Assembly (NCBI GenBank): GCA_000277445.1
Contig: AJWJ01000451.1
Location: 1-20,087 of the forward strand
Reading direction: 5' to 3'
From: Polysphondylium violaceum
Lineage: Eukaryota; Evosea; Eumycetozoa; Dictyosteliales; Dictyosteliaceae
DNA length: 20,087 nt
Numbering within the stretch: position 1 is the first letter of the stretch; each line of letters opens with the position of its first letter. The notes under the pieces are model-generated. The model saw only the letters and a list, made by a program, of their open reading frames with translations. It was not told the origin of the DNA and made no database searches. Positions 1-10,336 of the stretch are shown here, in pieces. Position numbers and translations under genes: made by a program.

Positions 1-45
1 TTGTTCATTCTGGTTGACATTGACAATAATTCAGACAAAAAGGTG

Positions 46-117
46 CTCCCTCTCCGGGAATTGAACCCGGGCCTTTCGCGTGACAGGCGAAAATCCTCAC
101 CACTAGACCAAGAAGGA
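46..117 (-). tRNA. tRNA-Asp (anticodon GUC)
   Basis: Read on the minus strand this folds into a full 72-base cloverleaf without an intron. The acceptor stem TCCTTCT pairs with AGAGGGA over seven pairs (one G-T), with discriminator G. The D arm is GTCT/GGAT, the anticodon stem TTCGC/GCGAA holds the loop CTGTCAC with anticodon GTC, and the T stem CCGGG/CCCGG encloses the loop TTCAATT. The internal promoter B box reads GGTTCAATTCC (57-67), one base from the usual GGTTCGANTCC. A run of five T on the coding strand at 37-41, just past the 3' end, is a natural RNA polymerase III stop. No CCA is encoded, as normal for a eukaryotic nuclear tRNA gene. Confidence 0.96.
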
Positions 118-573
118 ATTGGATGATTTTAAAAAATAATCGGACAAATATATTTTTTAAGTCCAGGAACCTTTTGTTTAGACATTCCTCCAAAATAAAA
201 AACAGCATCCAACAATTCCTCAAAACATGGGGTTCTCTCCCATATAACCCTTCCTAAATACCTTAGTGATGTCTGCCCCTAGAGCCCCAGATTCGACGAA
301 AACCTCCGTTTACCAGTCATCTTTTAATATAAAAAATAAAAATTGAAGGAGGGACAAGATACAAAAATTGTAATTGTCTACATCCTAATTAAAACAAAAA
401 CATGAGGTTAAAGGCCCTGCTCAAGATCCCTACGTTCAAATATCCTTGACTACAAGTTCCTTGACAAATAGGTAACCTCGAAAGTCTTCCCTGCTGATTC
501 CAGTAAGAAAAAATAGTAATACAAAATAATAAACTTCAACGAATCTTAGACTACAAAAATATGAAATTGCCTA

Positions 574-586
574 GGGAGTCACTCCC
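574..586. repeat. perfect odd palindrome GGGAGTCACTCCC
   Basis: GGGAGT and ACTCCC are exact inverted repeats around a central C, in otherwise A-rich sequence. The motif resembles the left arm of the larger hairpin at 688-714, so the two may share an origin or bind the same factor. Confidence 0.6.
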
Positions 587-679
587 CAGTATTAAAAAGA
601 TCGTTTTCTGATTTCTCAATAAATTAAAATCAGGATGTACAAACAGCAGTTAATGGACCTGCTGAATTCAAAAAATAAA

Positions 680-729
680 GTTTCTGAGGGATCACTCACT
701 GACAGAGTGGTCCCTTGTTAATACAAAAA
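680..729. repeat. hairpin-bearing repeat unit A
   Basis: Unit A begins GTTTCTGAGGGATCAC and ends CTTGTTAATACAAAA. Inside it, GGGATCACTC (688-697) and GAGTGGTCCC (705-714) form a ten-pair stem, one pair being a T-G, around the seven-base loop ACTGACA. A shortened copy, unit B, lies about 96 bases downstream at 776-813. The unit may be a non-coding RNA stem, a small inverted-repeat element or a protein site; which is unknown. Confidence 0.6.
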
Positions 730-775
730 AAAACAAATAAATTTTTTTAGTAGTATTAGAGACCCGCAGAAAAGT

Positions 776-813
776 GTTTCTAAGGGATCACCCAGTACCT
801 TGTTAAAACAAAA
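776..813. repeat. shortened repeat unit B
   Basis: Unit B matches unit A (680-729) at 15 of its first 16 bases (GTTTCTAAGGGATCAC) and again at its end (CTTGTTAAAACAAAA). The middle, including the right arm of the hairpin, is about 12 bases shorter. The match at both ends with a gap between suggests duplication followed by deletion of one arm, although parallel retention of a short motif is also possible. Confidence 0.55.
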
Positions 814-899
814 TCGATTTCATTTTGAATATTTTTTTCATAATTTCAAATTTAAACCTTATAATTGAAATAATATTATATAATTTACTATTTCTTTAT

Positions 900-2433
<1,534 letters not shown>

Positions 2434-2621
2434 CTAGATATATATATATTTTACAATGAAATCCTAATTCTAAAAAAGGGTGTGAAGTTTGAAACGAAAG
2501 ATATATTTGAAAAAAAAATTACAAAAAAAAAAAATTCAAAAATTAAAAAAAAAAAATACGGATCCGAAAAAATGAATTCATATGCAAAAAAACAGTTCTT
2601 GAGAAAGAATAAATTTAATGA

Positions 2622-4103
2622 TCAAGTTAATTTGGAAATGTGGAAATCGTTGACACAGTATTTACGATACATGTCCATTTGAGACAATTTGAATGAAATG
2701 GCTTCGAGGTTGGAAAAGGTTTCGCTGTTGGGCTTTAGATTGAATTTTGGAATGAGGGTATTGTAAATTTCAAATGCTTTGGTGATATTGTTACATTGGC
2801 AGCAACTGTCGATCATGATGTTGATGGTGTTGATGTTGGGTTTGTAGGAATGGGTGATTAGATCTGATACACTCGAGATATCGTGAAATGCAATATCCAC
2901 TGGAAGAGACTCAACCACTGCTTTGTTAGGCGACATGAGGAGATCGTTAAAGAGCGAAAACATCTCTTCAAGACGACCGAGTTTACCCAGTCTGGTGAAT
3001 ATATGGTGAAATGATTGAGTGGTGGTGGCGAGTGAGGGTTGGTTGTGTTTGGCGTGCAACAGGGCTATGGCTGTGTCTAGTTGGTTGGTCTTCAAGTAAC
3101 CTTCCACTAGATATTGAATTGTGTTGTGGTCTTCGACTAAACGGCCACTAGATGACACCATAGAGTAGAGCTTGTGCATAGAATCAATATCTCCATGACG
3201 AGAAAAGGCAGATAGCACAGAATTAAAAGAGACTATATCAACAGGTTCATGGGGAGCAAAAGCCAAAAGTTGATTCAACATATCCCTTGCTTTTTCTGGT
3301 TGATTAGAGTGAGAGTAGCCAGAGATAATCAACCTCTTGATTGCAAGATTTCTTTCAACACCAAGTTTTCTCTCCATCTCTTCAACGATACTAAAACACT
3401 TTTCTATATTTCCTTTGTTTGCATAGGCTTCTACTAAAAGCTGATATGTAATAACCTTATTGTCTAGCGAGTCATTTGTGATTCTATCACTATTGTCTTG
3501 GATAAAATTAAACAACTCTTGTACCATATCAATTTTATCTCTAATCGAGTACTCTTTGAGTAGCTGATGACATTGAATAACATCAAACTTTACATTCTTT
3601 AGCTCTACACTCTCTATTGTATTTTGATTTATATTATTGGAGGCCAACAATTTCTTTACCAGCTCTTTGACTCGATCCTGACGATTGTTTATTTTTCCAC
3701 ACACACGTACCAATGTGGTGAGACTAAGGTTTGCTCCACTAATCTCTGCATTGTCTCTAATTTCTTTTCCAGCGGCTGTCAATTCTTGTTGCAAATATTC
3801 ATCTTTTAATAAATCAAAATAATGGTTAAATGTATTTTCAAATGTATTGTTTAATTCTATTTTATTGTCTCTCTCTTGTTCTTGTTTTATTTGTTGTTGT
3901 TCCTCTTTATTGATTTTACTTTGAAATGTATTCACTTTTTTTTCCATTCTACTTGAAAACCAATTAAATGTTTGTGTCTCTGGGTTCTCTGCATCATAGT
4001 AATCATCATCTTTGCTTTTATTACTCGTAAATGATCTATACAGATATCTACTTGTATTTCTGTTTAAAAGATGATTTGTTTGATTGATTATGAATCTTTT
4101 CAT
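2622..4103 (-). CDS. pentatricopeptide repeat (PPR) protein, probably mitochondrial
   Basis: A single-exon gene for 493 residues. The N-terminus (MKRFIINQTNHLLNRNTSRY) is rich in Arg, Asn and hydroxyl residues and lacks acids for its first 30 positions, as in a mitochondrial presequence. A charged, Gln-rich probable coiled coil follows at about 52-105. From about 217 onward there are helical 35-residue repeats of PPR type: about 217-251 (VITYQLLVEAYANKGNIEKC), 252-287, 288-323 (VDIVSFNSVLSAFSRHGDID), 325-358, and 424-458 (NINTINIMIDSCCQCNNITK). PPR proteins bind organelle RNA and control its processing, stability or translation. I see no catalytic domain after the repeats (no MRPP3/PRORP nuclease or SMR motif), so it is probably an RNA-binding factor. 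Its target is unknown. It is divergent with NAA25, 202 bases away. Confidence 0.85.
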   Translation of the reverse strand: MKRFIINQTNHLLNRNTSRYLYRSFTSNKSKDDDYYDAENPETQTFNWFSSRMEKKVNTFQSKINKEEQQQIKQEQERDNKIELNNTFENTFNHYFDLLKDEYLQQELTAAGKEIRDNAEISGANLSLTTLVRVCGKINNRQDRVKELVKKLLASNNINQNTIESVELKNVKFDVIQCHQLLKEYSIRDKIDMVQELFNFIQDNSDRITNDSLDNKVITYQLLVEAYANKGNIEKCFSIVEEMERKLGVERNLAIKRLIISGYSHSNQPEKARDMLNQLLAFAPHEPVDIVSFNSVLSAFSRHGDIDSMHKLYSMVSSSGRLVEDHNTIQYLVEGYLKTNQLDTAIALLHAKHNQPSLATTTQSFHHIFTRLGKLGRLEEMFSLFNDLLMSPNKAVVESLPVDIAFHDISSVSDLITHSYKPNINTINIMIDSCCQCNNITKAFEIYNTLIPKFNLKPNSETFSNLEAISFKLSQMDMYRKYCVNDFHISKLT

Positions 4104-4305
4104 TTTAAGTCATATGACATTCGCGCAGAGTCTGCTTTGAAAATGTTTTTTCGCCACAAAACATTTGATCATTTTTCATTTTTTTCATTTTTTTTCATTT
4201 TTTTTTTTTTTTTGTATCAAAAGAATCTTTTTTTAAAATTAATCATATCTTTTTTATCATAGATAGATATATAGATAGATACAGATATATTTATTTATTT
4301 CAAAA
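4104..4305. promoter_or_regulatory. divergent promoter between PPR and NAA25 genes
   Basis: These 202 bases separate two start codons facing away from each other, so both promoters must lie here or overlap. The stretch has a T-rich run broken by a few C and A at about 4171-4213 and a GATA-rich tract (repeats of agata/gatag) at about 4261-4290, just before the NAA25 start. Oligo(dT) tracts near transcription starts are typical of dictyostelid promoters. I cannot place a start site. Confidence 0.6.
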
Positions 4306-7118
4306 ATGAATAATAAATTATCAGGTATATATCAGGCGTTAGAGTCACATAATCATAAGGGTGCATTGAAATTATGTAATGCCATTTTGGCAAAGAAAAA
4401 GAATGATCCATTGGTTATGGTACTCAAGGCTATTACATTGCAGAAATTGAATGAAATTCCAGAGGCTATAAAGACTGCCGATCAAGTGGCGTTTAGTGGA
4501 CAAACACACGAAACAATTCTATCAAATCTCAACTACTTTTACAAATCTGTTGATCAAATCGAGAAAATGTGTAAAGTCTATGAAATCAGTTATAAAGCCA
4601 ACCCCAAGGACGAGTCATTGGCCAAAGGTACCTTTTTGTCATATGTCAAGGTCAGAGATTTCAAACAACAACAACAGGTAGCTATCGACCTCAACAAGAA
4701 TTTCCCAAAGCCCCTTCACAATCTCTGGTATCTCATGACATTGCTCTCAATGATCAACAAGGACCCCACCAACAAACTTTTGGTCGGCCTCTCTCAGAAA
4801 ATGTCAGAGAAATTGGCTGCCGAGAATAAATTTACAAATAGCGAAGAACTCTTTATGTACGAGACTGTACTTGACATTCAAGGCAAAGTAGAGGAACATC
4901 TTCAACTCATCAAAGGAAAGCTTGGTGACCTCTACACAGTGCCCACTGAAAGATTAAAGGTTTTAGGCGCCCTCTACACTCAACTTGGCCATCACGCTGA
5001 TGCCGCCGAGGCCTACAAAGAGATTATTACAAAGTATGAGCCCGACGAATGGTCTTGCTATATGGGCTACTTTGATTCGATTTGGGCCATCAACAACTCA
5101 CCCTCCTATCAAGATTTATCTAGTTTAATTAAATCGATTCAAAGCGAAACCTCGACAGGACGTCCACTCAGAGGTCCCTACATTGCAGAGATTGAAGTTC
5201 TCTATAGAATGATCACCGTCACCAAACAAGACTCTTTTTACGAGCAATTTAAAGCAACCATCTTTGAATACTTCAAGAGATTTGGCACCAAGCCCATTGT
5301 CTACTATGACCTCAAGAAATATTTGAGCTTGGTCGAAAAAGACACCAAGGAGCAAAAGAGTGCCTTTCTTGAAGAGATCTTTAAACTCGTCTCGACAGAC
5401 AACACCAAGCCCGACAGAATATCACAGCTTTGTGCCTATTACAAAATCCAACGTAGCATTGGCTTACAATCCAATCTCTCTGAAACCGAGGCCCGTGCCA
5501 TCATTGACGTCATTCTCCAAGAGTACAACACCAACAAAACACTCTTTCCCATCCAACAATCTTCTGAACGTCTCCCAGGCGACGATCTCCTCCTTATTGC
5601 CTACTTTTTACTCGCAGATCTTGCCAACGCCAATGCCGACCGTAAACTCTTATGCCTCGTTGAAGCAGCTGCCATCCTCGAGTATGGCTTTGCATCAAGC
5701 CCCAAGAATTTCCAATTCAATCTCTATCTCATGCAAATTTACAATAGATTGGGTGCTTTCCAAAAAGCTTTCCACCACTTTGAAGTGCTCAACATCAAAA
5801 ACATTCAATGGGACACTCTTGGCCATTTGATGATGGACCACATCACCAGAAACCCTGCCCTCTTTAGCGAGACTTACAAATCCTTTGAAAAATCCTTTAA
5901 ATTCTATGTAGAAAACGACTCTACACCCGATTTTGTTGCCGAGTGCTACAAAAAGGGCTCCTTCTCCAAGATCTTGGAAATGCAAAAGTTCCAAGACAAA
6001 GTAGCCAAATCACATCAAAAGGCTGTCTATTCCACCGAAAGACAAATGCTTGCATTCCTTGTCTTTAGACACAAAAACCTTACCACCCCTCAAAAGACTC
6101 AACTCGACACTGTCTTGCCTTCAGACCACGACGCCGATATCACTGTGGAACAATTTTCATTCAACCAAGATCTCGGTGTCGCCGACACATTCCACCCATC
6201 CACATACACCACACCAGCCATCACCACCTTTGGATCGACATCCTTGTTTTTGAATCAAAATGAAGCAGGTATTGATACCCAAACCCTCACAAATACTCTC
6301 CAATACAGAAGAATATTATTAAAGCTCTTGGTTCAAGTGTCCAACACTGCCACCACCTTGGATCAACACACTGCCACTCAAACCCTCCTCAAGGAATCTA
6401 TTGATAAATTATCTGGAAAGAATCAAATCGATGATCTTTTATTCGCCTTTACTCTTGATATATTCACTCTATATATAAATATTTTAGATTTAATTAAAAA
6501 TACAAATGGTATGTATAGTATAAATCTAATTATTTAGATTTATTTATAAATCCAAGATATACATATAGATACTAATATATTCATATATCTCTAGGTAAAG
6601 ATAATATTCCAGAGTTGTTTAAAAATATTATAAATAGATTTAATCAAGTAATCAAATCAATACAAGACTCATTTGTTTATAGTAATAGTACATTTGTGAA
6701 TCCAAACAGTACCAGACAAATCACAGCCACCTTGATTGAGCCACTCACATGGTTATCTTATTTGTTGTCTGAAATCAATACATTGATGCCATCCAAGAAA
6801 GCTAAAAAGAAAGAAGAACATCACGTTCAATTAAGAAACGAATACGAAGCTTTGATTCAAGTAGTTGTGGATGGTTGTGCTTCTATTCAACTTTTAATCA
6901 CAGGTAAACAACTCGATCAACAATTATCTATTACCACAGATGACCAATCCACCGCCAAATACTACCAATTCATTGGATTAGACACCGCCAAACCACTCTC
7001 TGCATTATTAAATACCAACAATGTAGTGAAATCAATCCAAGACGACACTCGTCAATGTTTAAGTGAAATATCAAACTACCTAACCACCATGAAATCTCAT
7101 TTTAATCAAATTAAATAA
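4306..7118 (+). CDS. NAA25: NatB N-terminal acetyltransferase auxiliary subunit (NAA25/Mdm20)
   Basis: The gene has two exons, 4306-6508 and 6595-7118, around an 86-base intron (GTATGT...CTAG); the junction splits a Gly codon (residue 735) and restores frame into KDNIPELFKN. The product has 908 residues, against about 970 in human NAA25 and about 800 in yeast Mdm20. It is an all-helical, TPR-like array: clear repeats lie at about 10-62 (ALKLCNAILAKKKNDPLVMV) and 213-250 (RLKVLGALYTQLGHHADAAE), with the MDM20 family core in the middle. NatB acetylates the amino end of proteins beginning Met-Asp, Met-Glu, Met-Asn or Met-Gln. This subunit wraps the catalytic NAA20 and holds it on the ribosome, and has no acetyl-CoA site itself. 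NAA20 is not in this window. Many GCC, CTC and ATC codons suggest good expression. It converges on ATG101, 111 bases downstream. Confidence 0.9.
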
Positions 7119-7229
7119 AACACATTTGTTGATTTGCTGATTTATATATCTCTATTTATTTATCTATATCTATTTACAATTGTTGATCTATCTGTACACT
7201 ATTATTATTTATTGTTGTTGTTGTTGTTG

Positions 7230-7983
7230 TTAAAGATTTGTTGTTTGGGTTGTAGTTTTAAACATATTCCAAACAATATCTGTTACTCTTGTATTTTCAC
7301 TACCTGAAACCTGTATAGAAAAGGGGAATGTCATTTGATTGGAAGAGGTTACTGGTGGAATTATTTTATCTTGATTTACATTTTCTATTATCTTTTGTAC
7401 ACAATCTGTGAGTTGATTAGCTAAATCTTGTGGTGCCATGCTAGGTACTAATACAAATCCAAGTATCCATTGTTCCCAACAAACATTCTCTGTTGAATTT
7501 GATGAAAAGAATGTAGTTTTCTCTCTCTTTTCATAAAATGAAAACCATATCTTTTAGTTATATAATAGTAGTAGTAGCGTACAAAGTAGTAGAGTTGTTA
7601 GTCTTTGTTGCTGTTAGCGTCTATTCATATAATATAGGAATCATACTTGATGTGCATTTTTAGATTTCTTTTTCATTATATTTGATAATAGCTCTTCAGA
7701 TTTCTCTTCGATAAGTTTATTATTTATATCATCTATTTTCACATAAGAGAATTCTACACAATCCAATGTAACATCTTTAGGTTTAACATTACCTAAAGAT
7801 CTCTGAAATAGTATAGAGTGAAGCAAACATTGTGTAACCTCTTTTAATTGTGAATATTCTAAATACTATAGTGTTTATAGTAATAATAGTAGTAGCGTGA
7901 TTAATAATATAGTTAAATATACAATAGACACAGCAATAGCAATAACATACAATAGTTTTTAACGGATATTGATGGAAATTCAT
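7230..7983 (-). CDS. atg101: autophagy-related protein 101 (ATG101), three exons
   Basis: Three exons, 7951-7983, 7647-7865 and 7230-7550, are split by introns of 85 bases (GTATGT...ATAG) and 96 bases (GTATGA...AAAG), both in phase 0. Joined they give 190 residues; human ATG101 has 218. The start aligns well with the human protein: 11 residues of exon 1 run into exon 2, reaching CLLHSILFQRSLG, which matches human VLHTVLLHRSTG, followed by DCVEFSYVKI against DFIDFTYVRV. Exon 3 gives FSFYEKREK and VCWEQW, matching human FYQKKK and IPWEVW, then a conserved C-terminal half. ATG101 is a HORMA-fold protein that pairs with ATG13 in the Atg1/ULK complex starting autophagosome formation. The WF-finger tryptophan appears to be threonine (residue 97), with the phenylalanine kept at 99. 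A 27-base oligo(dT) tract on the coding strand lies 44-70 bases upstream of the start. Confidence 0.88.
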
Positions 7984-8026
7984 TTTATATAAATATAAAT
8001 GAAAAAAGCAAATTTAATCAATATTG

Positions 8027-8053
8027 AAAAAAAAAAAAAAAAAAAAAAAAAAA
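8027..8053. repeat. A27 homopolymer, probable promoter oligo(dT) of ATG101
   Basis: An uninterrupted stretch of 27 A on the plus strand, thus T on the ATG101 coding strand, beginning 44 bases before its start codon. Oligo(dT) tracts near the transcription start are a common promoter element in dictyostelids; the role here is inferred from position. Confidence 0.6.
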
Positions 8054-8447
8054 GAATTAAAAATTTGAGAAATTAGATATTTGTTTCTGTATTTTCAATA
8101 AAATAAGTCCCATTCATTTATATGATTAATAAGTAAATCTATTGGAAGATTTTAATAAAGATCTTTGGACTACCTTGTTGTTTTGTATGACAAAGAACAT
8201 TGAAATATTAGAATTTCTAGACTTCACATCTCCCAAATTTTGTATAAGATTTAATTTTAGGAATTAAAATATTTTCTTATTTATAGTGATTTAAATTTTT
8301 ATCAAAACAAATGATAATTGGTGTAAAAAAAAATTGGTTTTATTTTTAATTTGGGATTGAAACCTTGTTTAGAAACAATACATCAATAGTTCAAATCAAA
8401 ATTAATATTAATTAATTAGTTTTTCATAATTAAATATTAAATAGGTG

Positions 8448-8477
8448 TTTGTATTTCTTTATATATAAAGATACAAA
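8448..8477. repeat. 30-base inverted repeat downstream of small gene
   Basis: CTTTATATATAAAG (8457-8470) is a perfect 14-base palindrome. It is flanked by TTTGTAT (8448-8454) and ATACAAA (8471-8477), which are also inverted repeats, with two extra T on the left side. It lies about 50-80 bases past the stop codon of the minus-strand small gene, so it could fold in the 3' untranslated RNA. It may equally be chance in very AT-rich DNA. Confidence 0.5.
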
Positions 8478-8528
8478 ATTACTGAGTAATTTGAAATTAA
8501 TTTAAAAAACAAAATTTAAATGACTAAA

Positions 8529-8858
8529 TTATCTTTGAGTGCAAATCCACCTAAAAAAATATATATTAATAAAGTGTTTTCATATTGAAAATATATAAAA
8601 TAAAAAATATATACCATGGTTGATTATAGTAAAAATTACTTTGTTTGTAAACATGGCCATTTGATGATGCAACAAAACTACTATTAATATTGTCGCCAAT
8701 AATTAAAGAATTGTTGGATGCATTTGAGGACATGTTATTGGATTTAAAAGTTGGTTTAAAGTTAAAATTGGCAATTGTATCTATTATTGTTAAAATAAAT
8801 TATTAGTATCTTGATGAGGTGTAAATAAATTTAATTACAACATACTTAATATTGTCAT
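8529..8858 (-). CDS. small three-exon gene, 66-residue protein of unknown function
   Basis: The proposed exons are 8846-8858, 8615-8780 and 8529-8550, with introns of 65 and 64 bases (GTATGT...ATAG and GTATAT...TTAG). The reading frame passes through both junctions to a TAA. Exon 1 encodes only MTIL plus one base, exon 2 carries KPTFKSNNMSSNASNNS and IIGDNINSSFVASSNGHVYK, and the last exon adds six residues after a Trp pair. The protein is rich in Asn and Ser, with no signal peptide, membrane segment or known domain. Exon 2 uses more GCC, GGC and TCC codons than the surrounding AT-rich DNA would give by chance, which argues for real coding. A tiny first exon ending a few codons after ATG, beginning MTI or MTL, recalls the small hssA-type proteins of dictyostelids, but the Gly-rich body of that family is missing. 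If the second intron is not spliced, the protein would instead continue about 17 residues into it. Confidence 0.55.
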
Positions 8859-9935
8859 TTTGGTATTTTTAGATTGGAAGACTTTTTTATAAATTAAATG
8901 ATTAATAATTTGATTAAACTAAATCTTTTGACCTTTCTATTTATACGTTTTGCTTTTATTATAAATAAAATTAAAATTAAATAAAAAAATATTATTATGT
9001 TATTCAAGTGTTGCTAAAATTAACATCTAATTGGTTCTCGTTTCAAAAAAAAAAAATAGTTATACTACTGTTTCGAAACTGATTGCTGCTATCTTTTGTT
9101 ATTGTTGGATGGGAACCATATTTTTTTTAGTTTTGGTATGATATTATTGTGATTTTGGTACCCCATCATTAGTGTGGTTGACCTCTTACCTTTTATTGGA
9201 TATATGGTAATAATTTCTATACATGAAAATAAAATAGTGTGTAGGTGTGAGGGAATTTACCATAAACACCAACATCATATCATATATATAGACAGAGAGT
9301 AAATCTATCACTATTGTGTGTGAAGGTGAAGGTGAAATGAGTGGTGGGGTTGTGAGGGGGAGGGGATGGGGTAAATTGAATTATGTTTTTGTTATGTATA
9401 GTTTTGTTGAAAGAGAGGATAAAAAAAGTGGAAAAAACAAAAAGAGGAAAAAAAAATGCATGATCACTCTATACATCCCCCCATTCATATGATGTGGTTT
9501 GGACAAAATGTTTTCCCAACGCTCAGTGATAAAAAAGTAGTGTATTGTTAATATCCATTTGGGATCGATTTTTTTAAATCATTAGTCTCCTTTTATTTAT
9601 GGTAAAGTAAAAATGAATGTAGTTTATCTGAATTGATAAGGGAGCAAATAAAATGCCTCCTTTTTTGGTGATATAATTCTATAACTTCATCATTCAAAAA
9701 GTTAATTGATTAAAAATAGATTTGGGGTGGTATAAAGGCAACAACAGCAACAATCAAACTGTATTAGGATAAATGGTATTCTTTCTAAAAGTGGGGTGTG
9801 AGTATTTTATCTCCACTAATGTTAATGATGATGATGGTGAGATATTGTTTTGTGTCTTTTAGGAAATAAAAAGGTGTGTGTTTGAGATGAGATTATAGTT
9901 TGAATTATACAATGAGCTTTTAAGGATACCGACAA

Positions 9936-9947
9936 TCAAGATCTTGA
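9936..9947. repeat. perfect palindrome TCAAGATCTTGA
   Basis: A perfect 12-base inverted repeat, followed ten bases later by a second inverted repeat, ATTCTA-(7)-TAGAAT, at 9957-9975. Two dyads this close in a presumed control region could be dimer binding sites; no factor is recognised. Confidence 0.45.
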
Positions 9948-10313
9948 CAGATCATTATTCTATTTAGAATAGAATTCCCAAAATTGGTCTATTACATTTA
10001 CATAATATGATATTGTTTCAAATAGGAAATACACACTCTATTTTTGCGCATTGATTGTTATAAGCAAATTGTGTGGTGATGGGGTGATGGTGGTGGTGGT
10101 GAAAAGATTCATTCCTTTTAAATCAATTTATTTTTTTGTATTCGTTCTGATTTGATTGTTGTTACGATTTGGGGGGAACAGTTTACCCACACCTTACCCC
10201 ACAACAAACAAATTCTAATTACCCAATCCTATTTGATTGGATTGAACCCCCATTAATGATGGTTATTTATAAAGAGATGGAAATGACAATGAGATATAAC
10301 TATTATTATTTTG

Positions 10314-10336
10314 GTGTGTGTGTGTGTGGGTGTGTG
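10314..10336. repeat. GT microsatellite
   Basis: Seven TG repeats, a GG interruption, then three more TG repeats. It belongs to the wider G/T-rich pattern of this intergenic region. Confidence 0.8.

Larger units (their letters stand above)
118..899. other. gene-free region with GC-rich islands and hairpins
   Basis: This 782-base stretch lies between the 5' end of the tRNA gene and the 3' end of the RuvB-like gene. I see no coding exon with good splice sites. Unlike the plain AT-rich spacers elsewhere it carries short GC-richer islands: about 228-310, 395-500, 570-590 and 680-720, plus 776-813. Three of these contain variants of a GGGA(G)TCACTC motif, two of them able to fold on themselves. 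The last 80 bases are nearly pure A/T and probably form the 3' flank of the RuvB-like gene. It could hold non-coding RNA or the decayed remains of a repeat inserted beside the tRNA gene; the sequence alone does not decide. Confidence 0.5.
7984..8528. other. AT-rich spacer upstream of ATG101, with A27 run and palindrome
   Basis: This 545-base spacer holds the ATG101 upstream region at its left and the 3' flank of the small gene at its right. It has an unbroken run of 27 A at 8027-8053 (oligo(dT) as read by ATG101), a small inverted repeat TTGTTT-AG-AAACAA at 8365-8378, and the long inverted repeat at 8448-8477. I see no coding potential. Confidence 0.7.

Noticed and set aside
5-223. Minus-strand open frame of 72 codons
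   Set aside because: It runs straight through the tRNA-Asp gene; part of its protein is just the translated tRNA.
264-500. Possible box C/D snoRNA (GTGATGT near 264, CTGA near 494)
   Set aside because: The box C-like motif is imperfect, the spacing to the CTGA is too long, and no terminal stem or second box pair is present.
118-899. Possible retroelement remains beside the tRNA gene
   Set aside because: tRNA neighbourhoods are known targets for dictyostelid retroelements, but I see no terminal repeats, no reverse transcriptase or integrase-like stretch and no target duplication, so no family is claimed.
5360-5830. Plus-strand frame of 156 codons inside NAA25
   Set aside because: It overlaps a strongly supported coding frame and shows only Ser/Pro/Thr-rich shifted translation.
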